Assembly: GCA_028688225.1 (NCBI GenBank)
Contig: JAQTYQ010000002.1
Span: 1-64,000 of the forward strand
Source: Opitutaceae bacterium
Lineage (GTDB): Bacteria > Verrucomicrobiota > Verrucomicrobiia > Opitutales > Opitutaceae
Length of the DNA: 64,000 nt
Direction of reading: 5' to 3'
The stretch's first letter is position 1, and each line of letters starts with the position of its first letter. Positions 45,513 to 54,608 of the stretch are shown in pieces. The notes beneath the pieces were generated by a model that saw only the letters and a list, made by a program, of their open reading frames with translations, searched no databases and was not told the DNA's origin. The position numbers and the translations under genes were made by a program.

Positions 45513-47612
45513 TCATCCGGCCGGATCGGCCGCCGGTTCCAGCCACTTGCCATGCTCCTTGATGAGCGCGATCAGGCGGTCGTCGGCCTCGGCTTGGGGC
45601 AGGTTGTATTGGACGCAGTTCTTGCCGACATAGAGGTTGATCTTGCCGGGCGCGCCGCCGACATAGCCGAAATCCGCGTCGGCCATTTCTCCGGGGCCGT
45701 TGACGATGCAGCCCATGATGGCGATTTTCACCCCCTGGAGATGGCCGGTCTTGGCCCGGATGCGCTGGGTGGTGCTCTGCAGGTCGAAAAGCGTCCGGCC
45801 GCAGCTCGGGCAGGCGACAAACTCGGTCTTGGAAATGCGCGCTCCGGCGCCTTGCAGCACATTGTACGTGAGCCGGGCGGCGCGGATCGGGTCGGCCTCG
45901 GTTTCAACGCTCACCAAGTCGCCCAGACCGTCGCAAAGCAGTCCGCCGGTCAGGAAACTGGCTTCCAGCAGTCGGTCGAGAAAATCGGAGCCTCCGCAGA
46001 CCGCGGCCGCGGCGGTGTTGCGAATCCAGATCGGCGCCCGGAAGCCGAGCCGGCGGAGGTTTTCGGCCAACAACCGGTAGGCGCCCAGAGCATGGCCGGC
46101 GCCCGTCGCCGACGCCTGGAAATCGGACAGGGTGAAAATCAGGCGGTCATCGCCGAGCGACCGGAGGGTATCCGCGAACGCGGGAAAATCGGCGGGTGCG
46201 ATATCGATGGCGAGGAAATGACGATGGCGGCGCACCAGTCCGGCCAGGGCGGCCAGCAGGCTGCCCTCGGAGGCGTGGAAGCGGCGGCACAGCACCAGCC
46301 GGTCACGACTGGCGGGAACGAAATCAGCCAGCTCCTTAAGAGCGATGGACTCCGCCAGTTCCAGCGCCAGAAAATCGGCGGGCAGATTTACTGTCGCAAG
46401 CTGCCGGCGGAGTCCGGCCAGCGCCTCCGGACCCGCCACGGGCAGCAGCAGACCTTCCACGGGCGTGTCCTTGAGTGCGGCGGCAGTAAGTCGGATTGCG
46501 ATCGGTGCGAGCTGGGCCGGATCCGCGATCCGCACGATGACACGTGGCGGCTGCTCCGGTCCGACCACGCAACGATCGGAGAGGGACAGGGTGGTTGTCT
46601 CGCGGCGGGTGAAATGGAAAGGGTCGATCGAATCCGTCGTCAAAGGAGCCGGGAGGCGGGAGGCAGGAGGCGAGAGGAAATCGCGGCCGCGGCTATCAAC
46701 GCCTCCATCTCCGGTCTCCGAATGCGCCCACAGGCTCATCGCCTTGTCCGCGATCGCCCGGGCGACCGGAATTTCGTAGACCGAGTCCTCGGTGAGCGAA
46801 ACGCGGATCGTGTCGCCCAGGCCATCGAGCAGCAGGGCCCCGATCCCGATGGCGCTCTTGATGCGCCCATCCTCGCCGTCGCCCGCCTCGGTGACGCCCA
46901 GATGCAGCGGATAGGCGCGGTGGGCCGCGTCCATCCGCTCGACGAGCAGCCGGTAGGCCTGGATCATGACCTTGGGGTTGCTGGCCTTCATCGACAGGAT
47001 GAGGCCGTGGAAGCCCTCGGACTCGGCGATGCGCACGAATTCGAGCGCGCTTTCGACCATGCCGAGCGGCGTGTCGCCGTAACGATTCAGGATGCGGTCG
47101 GAGAGCGAGCCGTGATTCGTCCCGATCCGCAGCGCCCGGCCGAGGGTCCGACACCGCCGCACCAGCGGCACGAATGCCTCGTGCAGCCGGTGCAGCTCGC
47201 GCTCGTATTCGGCGTCGGTGTATTCGCGGGCGGCGAACTTCTTCTTGTCGGCATAATTGCCCGGGTTGACGCGGACCTTCTCGACGTGTTCGACGGCCTC
47301 CATGGCCACGGAGGGCAGAAAATGGATGTCGGCGACGAGCGGCACCTGGCCGAAACCGGCGGCGGTGAATTTTTCCCGGATGGGGCGCAGGCATTTTGCC
47401 GCCTGCACGTTGGGCGCGGTGATGCGCACGATCTCGCTGCCCGCCTCGGCCAGCGCGATCGACTGCTGCAGGGTGGCCTCGATATCCTGCGTGTCGCTCG
47501 TGGTCATCGACTGGAGGCGGATCGGATTCGATCCGCCGACACCGACCGCGCCCACCCTGACTTCGACGGAGGGGCGGCGGACGGTGCGAAAACGCGACGC
47601 GCAGTAAGGCAT
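45513..47612 (-). CDS. ispG: 4-hydroxy-3-methylbut-2-enyl diphosphate synthase, long form
   Basis: A 699-residue IspG of the MEP isoprenoid pathway, using a 4Fe-4S cluster to reduce methylerythritol cyclodiphosphate. The N-terminal TIM barrel has RVGAVGVGGSNPIRLQSMTTSDT, VPLVADIHFLPSVA, KVRVNPGNYADKKKF and GTNHGSLSDRILNRYGDTP. A central insertion of about 250 residues (roughly 295-560) separates it from the Fe-S domain, which has Cys601 and Cys604 (VACPSCGRTLF) and Cys635 (GCIVNGPGE). This long architecture occurs in Chlamydiae, Bacteroidetes, Verrucomicrobia and plants. The start at 47612 is the first Met before conserved sequence. It is 34 bases downstream of rseP. Confidence 0.94.
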   Translation of the reverse strand: MPYCASRFRTVRRPSVEVRVGAVGVGGSNPIRLQSMTTSDTQDIEATLQQSIALAEAGSEIVRITAPNVQAAKCLRPIREKFTAAGFGQVPLVADIHFLPSVAMEAVEHVEKVRVNPGNYADKKKFAAREYTDAEYERELHRLHEAFVPLVRRCRTLGRALRIGTNHGSLSDRILNRYGDTPLGMVESALEFVRIAESEGFHGLILSMKASNPKVMIQAYRLLVERMDAAHRAYPLHLGVTEAGDGEDGRIKSAIGIGALLLDGLGDTIRVSLTEDSVYEIPVARAIADKAMSLWAHSETGDGGVDSRGRDFLSPPASRLPAPLTTDSIDPFHFTRRETTTLSLSDRCVVGPEQPPRVIVRIADPAQLAPIAIRLTAAALKDTPVEGLLLPVAGPEALAGLRRQLATVNLPADFLALELAESIALKELADFVPASRDRLVLCRRFHASEGSLLAALAGLVRRHRHFLAIDIAPADFPAFADTLRSLGDDRLIFTLSDFQASATGAGHALGAYRLLAENLRRLGFRAPIWIRNTAAAAVCGGSDFLDRLLEASFLTGGLLCDGLGDLVSVETEADPIRAARLTYNVLQGAGARISKTEFVACPSCGRTLFDLQSTTQRIRAKTGHLQGVKIAIMGCIVNGPGEMADADFGYVGGAPGKINLYVGKNCVQYNLPQAEADDRLIALIKEHGKWLEPAADPAG

Positions 47613-47646
47613 GGGGTCGCCGACGACGTTGAGTGCCGGGATGCGG

Positions 47647-49083
47647 CTAAGGCGCGGCCGGTACGGCGGCGGCCGGCAGCGGGGATTCCGCCTGCTCGGC
47701 GCGGGCATCGCGTGCCCAGCGGCGCACGTCGAAGAAACTGACGTAGAGGATGAGGGAGAAGAGCAGCACCATGAAGACGCTCTGGGCGGCCATGATGAAA
47801 TTGGCCGGCAGGGCCTGGCCGCGCAGACGTCCGATGGTGGCGAAGAGCATGTGCCCGCCGTCGAGCACCGGGATCGGCAGCAGGTTGAAGATGGCCAGGT
47901 TGACGTTGACGAGGATGGTGAACCAAAGCACGAGACGGATATCGCTCTGCGCGGTGGCCGCGAAGACGCGCATGATGCCCACCGGCCCGCTGAGCTTGGA
48001 GACGCTGAGGTCGGATTGCGGGTTGATGAGCCCGGCCAGCACCCGGAAGGTCATCACCACGTTGTCCTGGATCTGAGCGAAGGGGCTGGGATACACGAGT
48101 TCGTAGCCCGACCGGAAGGTGAGACCGAGTTCGGCGACATCTTTTGCTTTGGGTCGGGGCGACACCGTGAGCGTGACCTGGCGCCCGGCGCGCAGGACGA
48201 TGAGGGTCACGGGTCGGTCGATGCTTTTGCGCAAATAATCGGCAAAGGTGCTCGAATAGAACACTGGGAGGCCGTCAAGCGCCACGATCTTGTCGTCCAT
48301 TTTCAGGCCAGCTTGGGCCGCCGGAGAGCCGGGTTTGACTTCATAGACCGTGAACTCCTCGGCTGGGGCGATACCGATGCGGCGCATGCGTTCATCGCCG
48401 GCCAGGCGCGGATAGACCGTCAGTTCCAGGGTTTGGCCGTCCCGCTCGACAGTGAAAACCGCCTTGGGCCGGCCGTCAGCCGAACGTCCACCGCCGGCAA
48501 ACAGGGTCTGTTGCAGATCGGGCCAGTTCGTGACCCGGTTGCCATCAATGGCCCGGATGATGTCGCCGACCTGGAAGCCGGCTTCGAACGCCGGACTGGG
48601 AATGGTGGAACCATCGGGCAGCGCGATCGTCGGCAGCACGAGGCCGATCTTCGTGGTCTTGAGTTCGGAACTCGTCGGCTGGCCGACAAACCAGACGATG
48701 CAGGCGAGGAGAAATGCGAAAAGAATGTTGAAGACCGCCCCGGCCGCGAACACCAGCATCTTGGTGATGTAGCCGACGGGCGGCAGTTTCGTGAGGTCGG
48801 TTTCAGATCCTCCTTCGATTGCGCCCATGTCGGCCAGTTGCGGCAGCAGCACGTAGCCGCCGAGGGGCAGCCACGACACGCGGTATTCGACCCCGTCCTG
48901 GCCGCGCCAGGCGAAGATCTTGGGCCCGAAGCCGATGGAGAAACGCTCCACACGCACTCCGCGGCGCCGCGCGGCGAGAAAATGCCCGAGTTCGTGGACA
49001 AAGATGGAGCCACCGAAGAACAGAACGATCAGAAAGATCGACCAGAGGCTCGAGGCGAGGGATTGGAGCAAATCGGAGGACAC
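47647..49083 (-). CDS. rseP: Site-2 protease RseP with two PDZ domains
   Basis: A 478-residue intramembrane metalloprotease. The zinc site HELGHF (30-35) is in the first membrane helix, and the C-terminal LLPIPVLDGGHMLF supplies the third ligand Asp in the NxxPxxxLDG motif. Two PDZ-like domains lie between (FEAGFQVGDIIRAIDGNRV about 165-183 and SPAAQAGLKMDDKIVALDGLPV about 253-274). Family members cut anti-sigma factors and signal-peptide remnants; the ECF sigma factor at 34694-35431 is a possible but unproven output. The start is GTG at 49083. It follows dxr by eight bases, in the usual dxr-rseP order. Confidence 0.93.
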   Translation of the reverse strand: MSSDLLQSLASSLWSIFLIVLFFGGSIFVHELGHFLAARRRGVRVERFSIGFGPKIFAWRGQDGVEYRVSWLPLGGYVLLPQLADMGAIEGGSETDLTKLPPVGYITKMLVFAAGAVFNILFAFLLACIVWFVGQPTSSELKTTKIGLVLPTIALPDGSTIPSPAFEAGFQVGDIIRAIDGNRVTNWPDLQQTLFAGGGRSADGRPKAVFTVERDGQTLELTVYPRLAGDERMRRIGIAPAEEFTVYEVKPGSPAAQAGLKMDDKIVALDGLPVFYSSTFADYLRKSIDRPVTLIVLRAGRQVTLTVSPRPKAKDVAELGLTFRSGYELVYPSPFAQIQDNVVMTFRVLAGLINPQSDLSVSKLSGPVGIMRVFAATAQSDIRLVLWFTILVNVNLAIFNLLPIPVLDGGHMLFATIGRLRGQALPANFIMAAQSVFMVLLFSLILYVSFFDVRRWARDARAEQAESPLPAAAVPAAP

Positions 49084-49091
49084 GCGGAAAG

Positions 49092-50273
49092 CTAGGATTT
49101 AAGGCTGGCGATAAAGGACTGGGCAGTGCGCCGGGCGGCCAGGTCGGCCTCCAGGACGGCGTCGAGATCGGCCGGTTCGAAGTTGGAATGAGCTTGGAGA
49201 GTCTTATCGATGACCTCCGGAATGGCAAGGAAGGGGGCCCGGCCGGCGAGGAAAGTCGCCACGGCGACCTCATTGGCAGCATTGAAGGCAGCCGGTGCCA
49301 CGCCGCCTGCACTCAGGGCGGCCCGGGCCAGCCGCAGGCAGGGATAGCGCGTCTCATCTACGGGACGGAAGTCGAGGGTCAAAAGCTTCTGCAGGTCGAT
49401 GGGGGCATCCGCTCCCGGCACCCGCTCCGGGTAGAGCAGGGCATGCTGGATGGGAAAAGTCATTGAGGGCGGCGCGAGTTGGGCGAGCATGGCGCCATCG
49501 GCGAACTCCACCAGACAATGCACGATGCTCTGCGGATGGAGCACGGCCTGGCACTGTTCCGGGCGCAGGCCGAACAGCCACAGCGCCTCCATCAGCTCGA
49601 GGCCCTTGTTGGCCAGCGTGGCCGAATCGACGGTGACTTTCGGCCCCATCGCCCAGTTGGGATGCTTGAGGGCGTCCGCGGGCGTCACGCGGGCGAGGGC
49701 CGCGGCGGGCAGATCGCGCAGCGCGCCGCCCGAGGCCGTGAGCACGATCCGGCGCACGGCGGCGGCGGCATGTCCCTCGAGGCATTGAAAGACGGCGTTA
49801 TGCTCGCTGTCGACCGGCAGCAGCCGGACGCCGCTGGCGCGCGCGGCGGCCATGACAAATTTGCCGGCCAGCACCAGGATCTCCTTGGAGGCGAGGGCAA
49901 GGTGTTTCCGCGCGGCGAGGGCGGCCAGCGCCGGGCGCAGGCCGGTGGTGCCCACGACTGCCACGAGCACGAGGTCGGCCTCGGGCAGCTGGGCGAGCTC
50001 GATGAGTCCGTTCAGGCCGCCATAGAGCCGGCTGCCGGGAGGAAACGCCGCGGCGGCACGGGCCTCGGCCAGCGCGCCGTTGTCAAAGATCCCGGCGTGC
50101 CGGACGCCGAACTGCCGCGCGATCTCCGCGAGCCGCCGGTGGTTGGCCCGCGCGGCGATGCCGACCAGTTCCAGCCGGTCGCGGTGGGCGGCGATGACCC
50201 GCAGCGTGTTTTCGCCGATCGAGCCGGTGGCGCCGAGCAGGACGATGCGTTTTTTTGAAGAGGTAGGGGACAC
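49092..50273 (-). CDS. dxr: 1-deoxy-D-xylulose 5-phosphate reductoisomerase
   Basis: A 393-residue NADPH enzyme making 2-C-methyl-D-erythritol 4-phosphate, the second MEP-pathway step. RIVLLGATGSIGENTLRVI is the NADPH-binding start, LALASKEILVLAG and LLPVDSEHNAVFQCLEG hold metal and substrate residues, and LTASGGALRDLP, ALKHPNWAMGPKVTVDSATLANKGLELMEA and HPQSIVHCLVEFADG complete the catalytic core. The start is GTG at 50273. The product pathway continues with ispG in the same gene cluster. Confidence 0.95.
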   Translation of the reverse strand: MSPTSSKKRIVLLGATGSIGENTLRVIAAHRDRLELVGIAARANHRRLAEIARQFGVRHAGIFDNGALAEARAAAAFPPGSRLYGGLNGLIELAQLPEADLVLVAVVGTTGLRPALAALAARKHLALASKEILVLAGKFVMAAARASGVRLLPVDSEHNAVFQCLEGHAAAAVRRIVLTASGGALRDLPAAALARVTPADALKHPNWAMGPKVTVDSATLANKGLELMEALWLFGLRPEQCQAVLHPQSIVHCLVEFADGAMLAQLAPPSMTFPIQHALLYPERVPGADAPIDLQKLLTLDFRPVDETRYPCLRLARAALSAGGVAPAAFNAANEVAVATFLAGRAPFLAIPEVIDKTLQAHSNFEPADLDAVLEADLAARRTAQSFIASLKS

Positions 50274-50343
50274 GTTCTTGCGCTGAGTTCTGCCTCCGCT
50301 CTGTCAAGGAGGGCAGAACGGTGATTTCCGCAGACCGCCGGCG

Positions 50344-51162
50344 CTAGAGCAAGTGAAACACCAGCCAGCCGACGGGCGCGGTCAGGATCAGGCTGTCCGA
50401 AAGATCAAACACTCCGCCGATGCCGGGGATCGTTTGACCGGTATCCTTGATGTCGGCCCGGCGCTTGATGACGGATTCAATGAGATCCGAGACGATAGCC
50501 AGGCCCGCGAGCAGGGCGGCGGCAGCGGCGGCCACCAGCGGCGTAAAGGCGGCCGGCAGGTACGCACGGCACAGCCAGGCCAGGACGGCTCCCACCACCA
50601 CGGAGGTGAGCAGGCCCCCGGCCACTCCCTCCCAGGTCTTTTTCGGGCTGATGTTGGGCGCCAGATGGTGCCGGCCGATGGCGAGCCCGGTGAGAAACGC
50701 CCCCGAGTCGCAGAATTTGGTCACGGCGATGAGCCAGAGTCCAAACACCAGACCGGTTTGCGGGTGCGGGCTGGCGAGAAGCAGGATGCGCACGAGGAAG
50801 TGCAGCATGAACGGCACGTAAACGAGGCCGAAAAGAGTCCACCCCAGGGTCTCAACCCGATTCGACAGCTCCCGCTCGCCGAGGATGCGCAGTGAACAGA
50901 CGATCACGCCGAGCGCCAGCAAGTCTGCCGGTGTCAGCCAGGGTTCAAAATAGCACGGTGCCAGCGTGATGGCTGCCCCGAAGACCAGGCCGAGGCGGCT
51001 GAAGGGGGTGGGGCCCATGTGCCGGACCAGGGCGTAGAATTCGCGCAGGGTGAGCACACTGATGGCGGCGACGAGCCAGACGGCGCCCCGGGCGCCAAAA
51101 TAACGGGCGCACACGAGCACCAGGCTCCAGAGGATGATGGTGCTGAATGTCCGTTTGAGCAC
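50344..51162 (-). CDS. cdsA: Phosphatidate cytidylyltransferase
   Basis: A 272-residue membrane enzyme making CDP-diacylglycerol. It has about eight hydrophobic helices and the family signature near the C-terminus: SVIKRRADIKDTGQTIPGIGGVFDLSDSLI, where the usual PGHGG reads PGIGG. FCDSGAFLTGLAIGRHHLAPNISPKKTWEG (about 160-189) is the conserved central loop. The start is GTG at 51162, 21 bases after uppS ends. The uppS-cdsA-dxr-rseP order is a widespread lipid and isoprenoid gene cluster. Confidence 0.93.
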   Translation of the reverse strand: MLKRTFSTIILWSLVLVCARYFGARGAVWLVAAISVLTLREFYALVRHMGPTPFSRLGLVFGAAITLAPCYFEPWLTPADLLALGVIVCSLRILGERELSNRVETLGWTLFGLVYVPFMLHFLVRILLLASPHPQTGLVFGLWLIAVTKFCDSGAFLTGLAIGRHHLAPNISPKKTWEGVAGGLLTSVVVGAVLAWLCRAYLPAAFTPLVAAAAAALLAGLAIVSDLIESVIKRRADIKDTGQTIPGIGGVFDLSDSLILTAPVGWLVFHLL

Positions 51163-51183
51163 AGGGGGGAAGGACGGGCAGGG

Positions 51184-51945
51184 TTACGGGGTGGCGGCTG
51201 CGCGAGGGTTGACGCCGGATTTGAGCTGCTCGCCGGTCAGGCCGAAGCGGCGCTCACGGCGCTGGTATTCCTCCACCGCCGCGGCAAGATCGGCTTTCGC
51301 GAAATCGGGCCACAGCACGGGGGAGAAAATCATCTCCGCGTAGGCGCATTGGATGAGGAGGAAATTGCTCAGGCGGGTCTCGCCGGAGGTGCGGATGAGC
51401 AGGTCGGGGTCGGGGAGGGCGGCGGTGTACAGATAGCGGCTGAAGGAGGTCCAGGTCGTTTCGCCAAGTTGCTCGCGTCCGGCGGCAACGGCGGCGGCGT
51501 AGGCGCGCGCGGCGTCGGCCAGCTCCGTGCGCGAACCGTAGTTGAGCGCCAGCACCAGGTTCCAGTCGGTGAAATGCCGGGTGGCGGCGATGGCGTGCTG
51601 CAGTTCCTTCCGGGGTCCGGCCGGCAGTTCCTCGCTCCGGCCGATGACATGCAGGCGGACCCGGTTTTTGACCAGCACCTTGGTCTCCCGGCGCAGAAAG
51701 TATTCGAGCAGCCCCATGAGCGCCGACACCTCGTCGGGCGGCCGCTGCCAGTTTTCGGCCGAGAAGGCGTAGAGCGTCAGGTAGCGGATGCCAAGATCGC
51801 GCGCAGCATCGATGATGGTGCGCACCGTTTCCACGCCCCGGCGATGCCCCTCGATGCGCGGCAGGCCGCGCTGCTTCGCCCAGCGGCCGTTGCCGTCCAT
51901 GATGATGGCGACATGGTTGGGGATGTTGGCGCTGGTCGGCTGCAT
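51184..51945 (-). CDS. uppS: Isoprenyl transferase (undecaprenyl diphosphate synthase)
   Basis: A 253-residue cis-prenyltransferase. HVAIIMDGNGRWAKQRGLPRIEGHRRGVETVR (11-42) contains the catalytic Asp17. LTLYAFSAENWQRPPDEVSALMGLL, LVLALNYGSRTELADAAR and DLLIRTSGETRLSNFLLIQCAYAEMIFSP are all conserved. It builds the lipid carrier for peptidoglycan. The start at 51945 is used because the longer frame adds an atypical 26-residue leader and would overlap the promoter area of the divergent pterin dehydratase gene. Confidence 0.95.
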   Translation of the reverse strand: MQPTSANIPNHVAIIMDGNGRWAKQRGLPRIEGHRRGVETVRTIIDAARDLGIRYLTLYAFSAENWQRPPDEVSALMGLLEYFLRRETKVLVKNRVRLHVIGRSEELPAGPRKELQHAIAATRHFTDWNLVLALNYGSRTELADAARAYAAAVAAGREQLGETTWTSFSRYLYTAALPDPDLLIRTSGETRLSNFLLIQCAYAEMIFSPVLWPDFAKADLAAAVEEYQRRERRFGLTGEQLKSGVNPRAAATP

Positions 51946-52015
51946 CGCTGGATTCCGGCCCTTTATGAAGCGGCTCCATCGTTTGACAAGGGCAATGACC
52001 GGTCCATCGTCCCGC

Positions 52016-52309
52016 ATGGCCACACCCCTGACTCCGATGGAGATTCAGCGGGAGCTGGGCACGCTGCCGGGTTGGATCCAGGAGAACGACACGCTGGTGA
52101 AGGTCTTCAGTTTTGGCAGTTTCCGCGAGGCGTTTTCCTTCATGACGCGGGTGGCGTTCGAGGCCGAGGCGATGGACCACCATCCCGAGTGGACGAACGT
52201 CTACAGCCGGGTAACGGTGCGCCTGAACACGCATTCCGCCGGCGGAAAGATCACCGCGCTGGATATCGAGCTGGCCCGGAAGATCCAGCGGATTTCGTGG
52301 ATCGACTGA
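52016..52309 (+). CDS. phhB: Pterin-4a-carbinolamine dehydratase
   Basis: A 97-residue enzyme that dehydrates 4a-hydroxytetrahydrobiopterin. The family motif EAMDHHPEWTNVYSRVTVRLNTHSAGGKITALD (about 52-84) contains the catalytic His residues. Length is normal (about 100). It is divergent from uppS, with a short 70-base gap. No phenylalanine hydroxylase gene is nearby, so the role may be general pterin recycling. Confidence 0.92.
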   Translation: MATPLTPMEIQRELGTLPGWIQENDTLVKVFSFGSFREAFSFMTRVAFEAEAMDHHPEWTNVYSRVTVRLNTHSAGGKITALDIELARKIQRISWID

Positions 52310-52465
52310 GCGTGGCAGAGCCCGGGCGAGGGTTTTCGATGCGATGCGCCCAGCAGGAAATCCGTAGCCAAATTCGTGAGAATTTGGGTGCCACGGTCCG
52401 TGCTTGAACCCTCCCCTGTCCAAACTCTCACGAGTTTGGCTACTTGGCCTTGAGCCTGCCCATGA

Positions 52466-53437
52466 TCAGGCCAGCAGCTGGCGCATGAAGTTGAACGTCT
52501 GGTCGCCCAGCCCCGGCAGGGGTTCGTGCCCGAAATCGGGATAGAGGACCATGTGCTTCGGCGCGCGGATCTTGTTGTAGACTGCGAACTGAGTGGAAGG
52601 CGGGCAGACAGTGTCCATCAGACCGGTGAAAAACAGCACCTCCGCCTCGATGCGCGGGGCGAGATGCTGGATGTCAATGTAGCCCAGCTTGGTGAACAGC
52701 GCCTGCTCGCGCTCGTGCCGCGGATCGAAGGTCCGGAAATGCTGGCACAGTTCCTCGTAGGCGTCCTTGGCCTGGTCCATTTCCCACACGCGCTGGTAAT
52801 CGCAGAGGAAGGGATACACCGGTGCGGCCAGCCGCACTCGTGGCTCCAGCGCGGCGCAGGCGATGGTGAGCGCGCCGCCCTGCGACGGGCCCATCGCCCC
52901 GACGCGGCCGGGGTCGACCTCAGGCTGGCTCATGACCAGCCGGGCGAGCTGGGCGGTATCGAGGAAAATCTGCCGGAAGAGCAGCTTCCGCGGATCGGGG
53001 TCGTCGAGGCCGCGGACGATTTGGCCGCGCAGCGTGTTGCCCTTGACCCCGCCCACGTCCTCGGAGAGGCCGCCCTGGCCGCGGCAGTCCAGCGCCGCGA
53101 CACAAAATCCTTCCGCGACATAGGCCAGCTTGTCCAGCCAGTCACCGCTGCTGCCGCTGTAACCGTGGAACTGGAGCACCGCCGGATGCCGGCCGGCCGT
53201 TTTCGGACGCAGATACTTGGCGTGCAGCCGGGCTCCGCCCACACCGGTAAAATAGAGATCGAAGCATTCGGCGCCCCGCGTTTGCAGCGCCGGGCTGGGG
53301 CGCAATTCGAGCCGGGCATCGAGGGCGTGCATCTCCCGCAGGGCCGCATCCCAATAGGCCTCGAAGTCGGCCGGGCGCGGGTTGAGGCCCTGATAGGTTT
53401 GGAGTTCAGGCAGGGGCTTGTCGAAGGTGAGCGGCAT
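52466..53437 (-). CDS. CE7-type acetylxylan esterase/cephalosporin C deacetylase
   Basis: A 323-residue alpha/beta hydrolase of carbohydrate esterase family 7. RHPAVLQFHGYSGSSGDW is the oxyanion region, AALDCRGQGG the conserved RGQ motif, GAMGPSQGGALT the nucleophile elbow (GxSQG), FFTGLMDTVCPPST the Asp and YPDFGHEPLPG the His. No signal peptide is seen, so it deacetylates short, imported acetylated oligosaccharides in the cytoplasm, as in other CE7 enzymes. The start at 53437 (MPLTFDKPLPEL) is typical of the family. Confidence 0.92.
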   Translation of the reverse strand: MPLTFDKPLPELQTYQGLNPRPADFEAYWDAALREMHALDARLELRPSPALQTRGAECFDLYFTGVGGARLHAKYLRPKTAGRHPAVLQFHGYSGSSGDWLDKLAYVAEGFCVAALDCRGQGGLSEDVGGVKGNTLRGQIVRGLDDPDPRKLLFRQIFLDTAQLARLVMSQPEVDPGRVGAMGPSQGGALTIACAALEPRVRLAAPVYPFLCDYQRVWEMDQAKDAYEELCQHFRTFDPRHEREQALFTKLGYIDIQHLAPRIEAEVLFFTGLMDTVCPPSTQFAVYNKIRAPKHMVLYPDFGHEPLPGLGDQTFNFMRQLLA

Positions 53438-53544
53438 GGTCGCAGTGAAAGTGGAAGCGTCGTGGGTCGCAAGCATCCGTCGTCCGCGCATCGGCCTGTG
53501 AAAAAGCGTTTGCCTCGATGCGACGGCGGGCGCGTAGTTGGGCC

Positions 53545-54240
53545 ATGAAGGTCGCCTTCCTCAGCGGCACCAGCATCGTCAACAGCACGCTTTTTGCCTC
53601 TTGGGACATCCGCCGGATCGAGACGCGGTACGGGCTTGTGACCTACAAGCAGCACGGGGACTTCGTGCTCATCAACCGCCACGGATATGGCTATCCGCTG
53701 CCGCCGCATGCCATCAATCATCACGCCAACATCCGGGCGCTGGCGGACCTCGGCTATCAGGACGTGCTCTCGGTCAACTCGGTCGGCTCGCTCAAGCCGG
53801 AGCTGCCGCCCGGCACGATCGTCTCGTGCAGTGACTACGTGGGCCTCCAACAGGGGCCGGCGACCTTCTTCGACCAGGAGCTCAAGGGTGGGGCGCCCGT
53901 GATCGCCAACAATCTGATCCCCTCGCTGGTCGGAAAACTGGCGCCGGAATTCGAGATCAAGACCGGCAAGGTCTACGTGCAGATGCGCGGTCCGCGCTTC
54001 GAGACCCGGGCGGAGATCCGCATCGTCCAGGAGTGGGGCGACGTCATTGGCATGACCGCCGCGCACGAGGCCGATCTCTGCGGCGAGATCGGGCTGCGCT
54101 ACAACAGCCTGGCCATCGTGGATAATTACGCGAACGGCCTCCTGGCCACGGAAATCGATTTCGAGAAGTTCAAGGGGCTGGTGCAGGCCAACCAGGAAAA
54201 GGTGAACCGGCTCTTCACCCGGCTGCTGGAAATACTCTAG
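53545..54240 (+). CDS. Purine nucleoside phosphorylase/MTA phosphorylase family protein
   Basis: A 231-residue member of the PNP_UDP_1 superfamily, nearest to 5'-methylthioadenosine phosphorylase-type enzymes. MKVAFLSGTSIVNS holds the phosphate-loop region (GTS). VSCSDYVGLQQGPATFFD, YVQMRGPRFETRAEIRIVQEWGDVIGMTAAHEADLCGEIGLRY (containing the MRGPRFET and GMTxxxEA motifs) and LAIVDNYANGL follow. It is somewhat shorter than human MTAP (283). It would phosphorolyse purine nucleosides or MTA for salvage. The gene is divergent from the CE7 esterase. Confidence 0.85.
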   Translation: MKVAFLSGTSIVNSTLFASWDIRRIETRYGLVTYKQHGDFVLINRHGYGYPLPPHAINHHANIRALADLGYQDVLSVNSVGSLKPELPPGTIVSCSDYVGLQQGPATFFDQELKGGAPVIANNLIPSLVGKLAPEFEIKTGKVYVQMRGPRFETRAEIRIVQEWGDVIGMTAAHEADLCGEIGLRYNSLAIVDNYANGLLATEIDFEKFKGLVQANQEKVNRLFTRLLEIL

Positions 54241-54270
54241 AGCGGATTAAATTGAAGTGTGGCCGTAAAA

Positions 54271-54327
54271 GTAGCGCAGGCTTCCAGCCTGCATCAGTCG
54301 AGGGAGCAGGCAGGATGCCTGCGCTAC
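54271..54327. repeat. Intergenic inverted repeat
   Basis: GTAGCGCAGGC at 54271-54281 is repeated inverted as GCCTGCGCTAC at 54317-54327, and inner GCAGGCT/AGCCTGC copies form a smaller hairpin. It lies in the 368-base gap after the nucleoside phosphorylase gene. The palindromic content is typical of short dispersed REP-like elements. The rest of the gap (54328-54608) holds no gene that I can support. Confidence 0.6.
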
Positions 54328-54608
54328 CCGATACCAAGACGGCTACGAAAAAACTTAAACCGCTGTAGCCAGCTTATTTCACTCACAAGGCACATCGGGG
54401 ATAATCTGCAAACTGGAGCGGCGGCGCCCCGCCAGCCTCCGCCAAGGCTTCGGCTCGGTCCGTCGCCGAGACACGGTCGCGCCGTAGCCCGGAGGGCGAA
54501 GGCGGATCGCCGTCTTCAAGGAGGGGGCACGCGACGAGGGCGTCACGTCCCAGGAAATATCCAGACTGGCATCTCTCGCATGCTTTTGCCGTTCTCTACC
54601 CACAACCC

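Noticed and set aside
45480-47741. A 753-codon plus-strand open frame opposite ispG
   Set aside because: IspG motifs, including the Fe-S Cys residues, are present on the minus strand; the antisense translation looks like reverse-complement noise.
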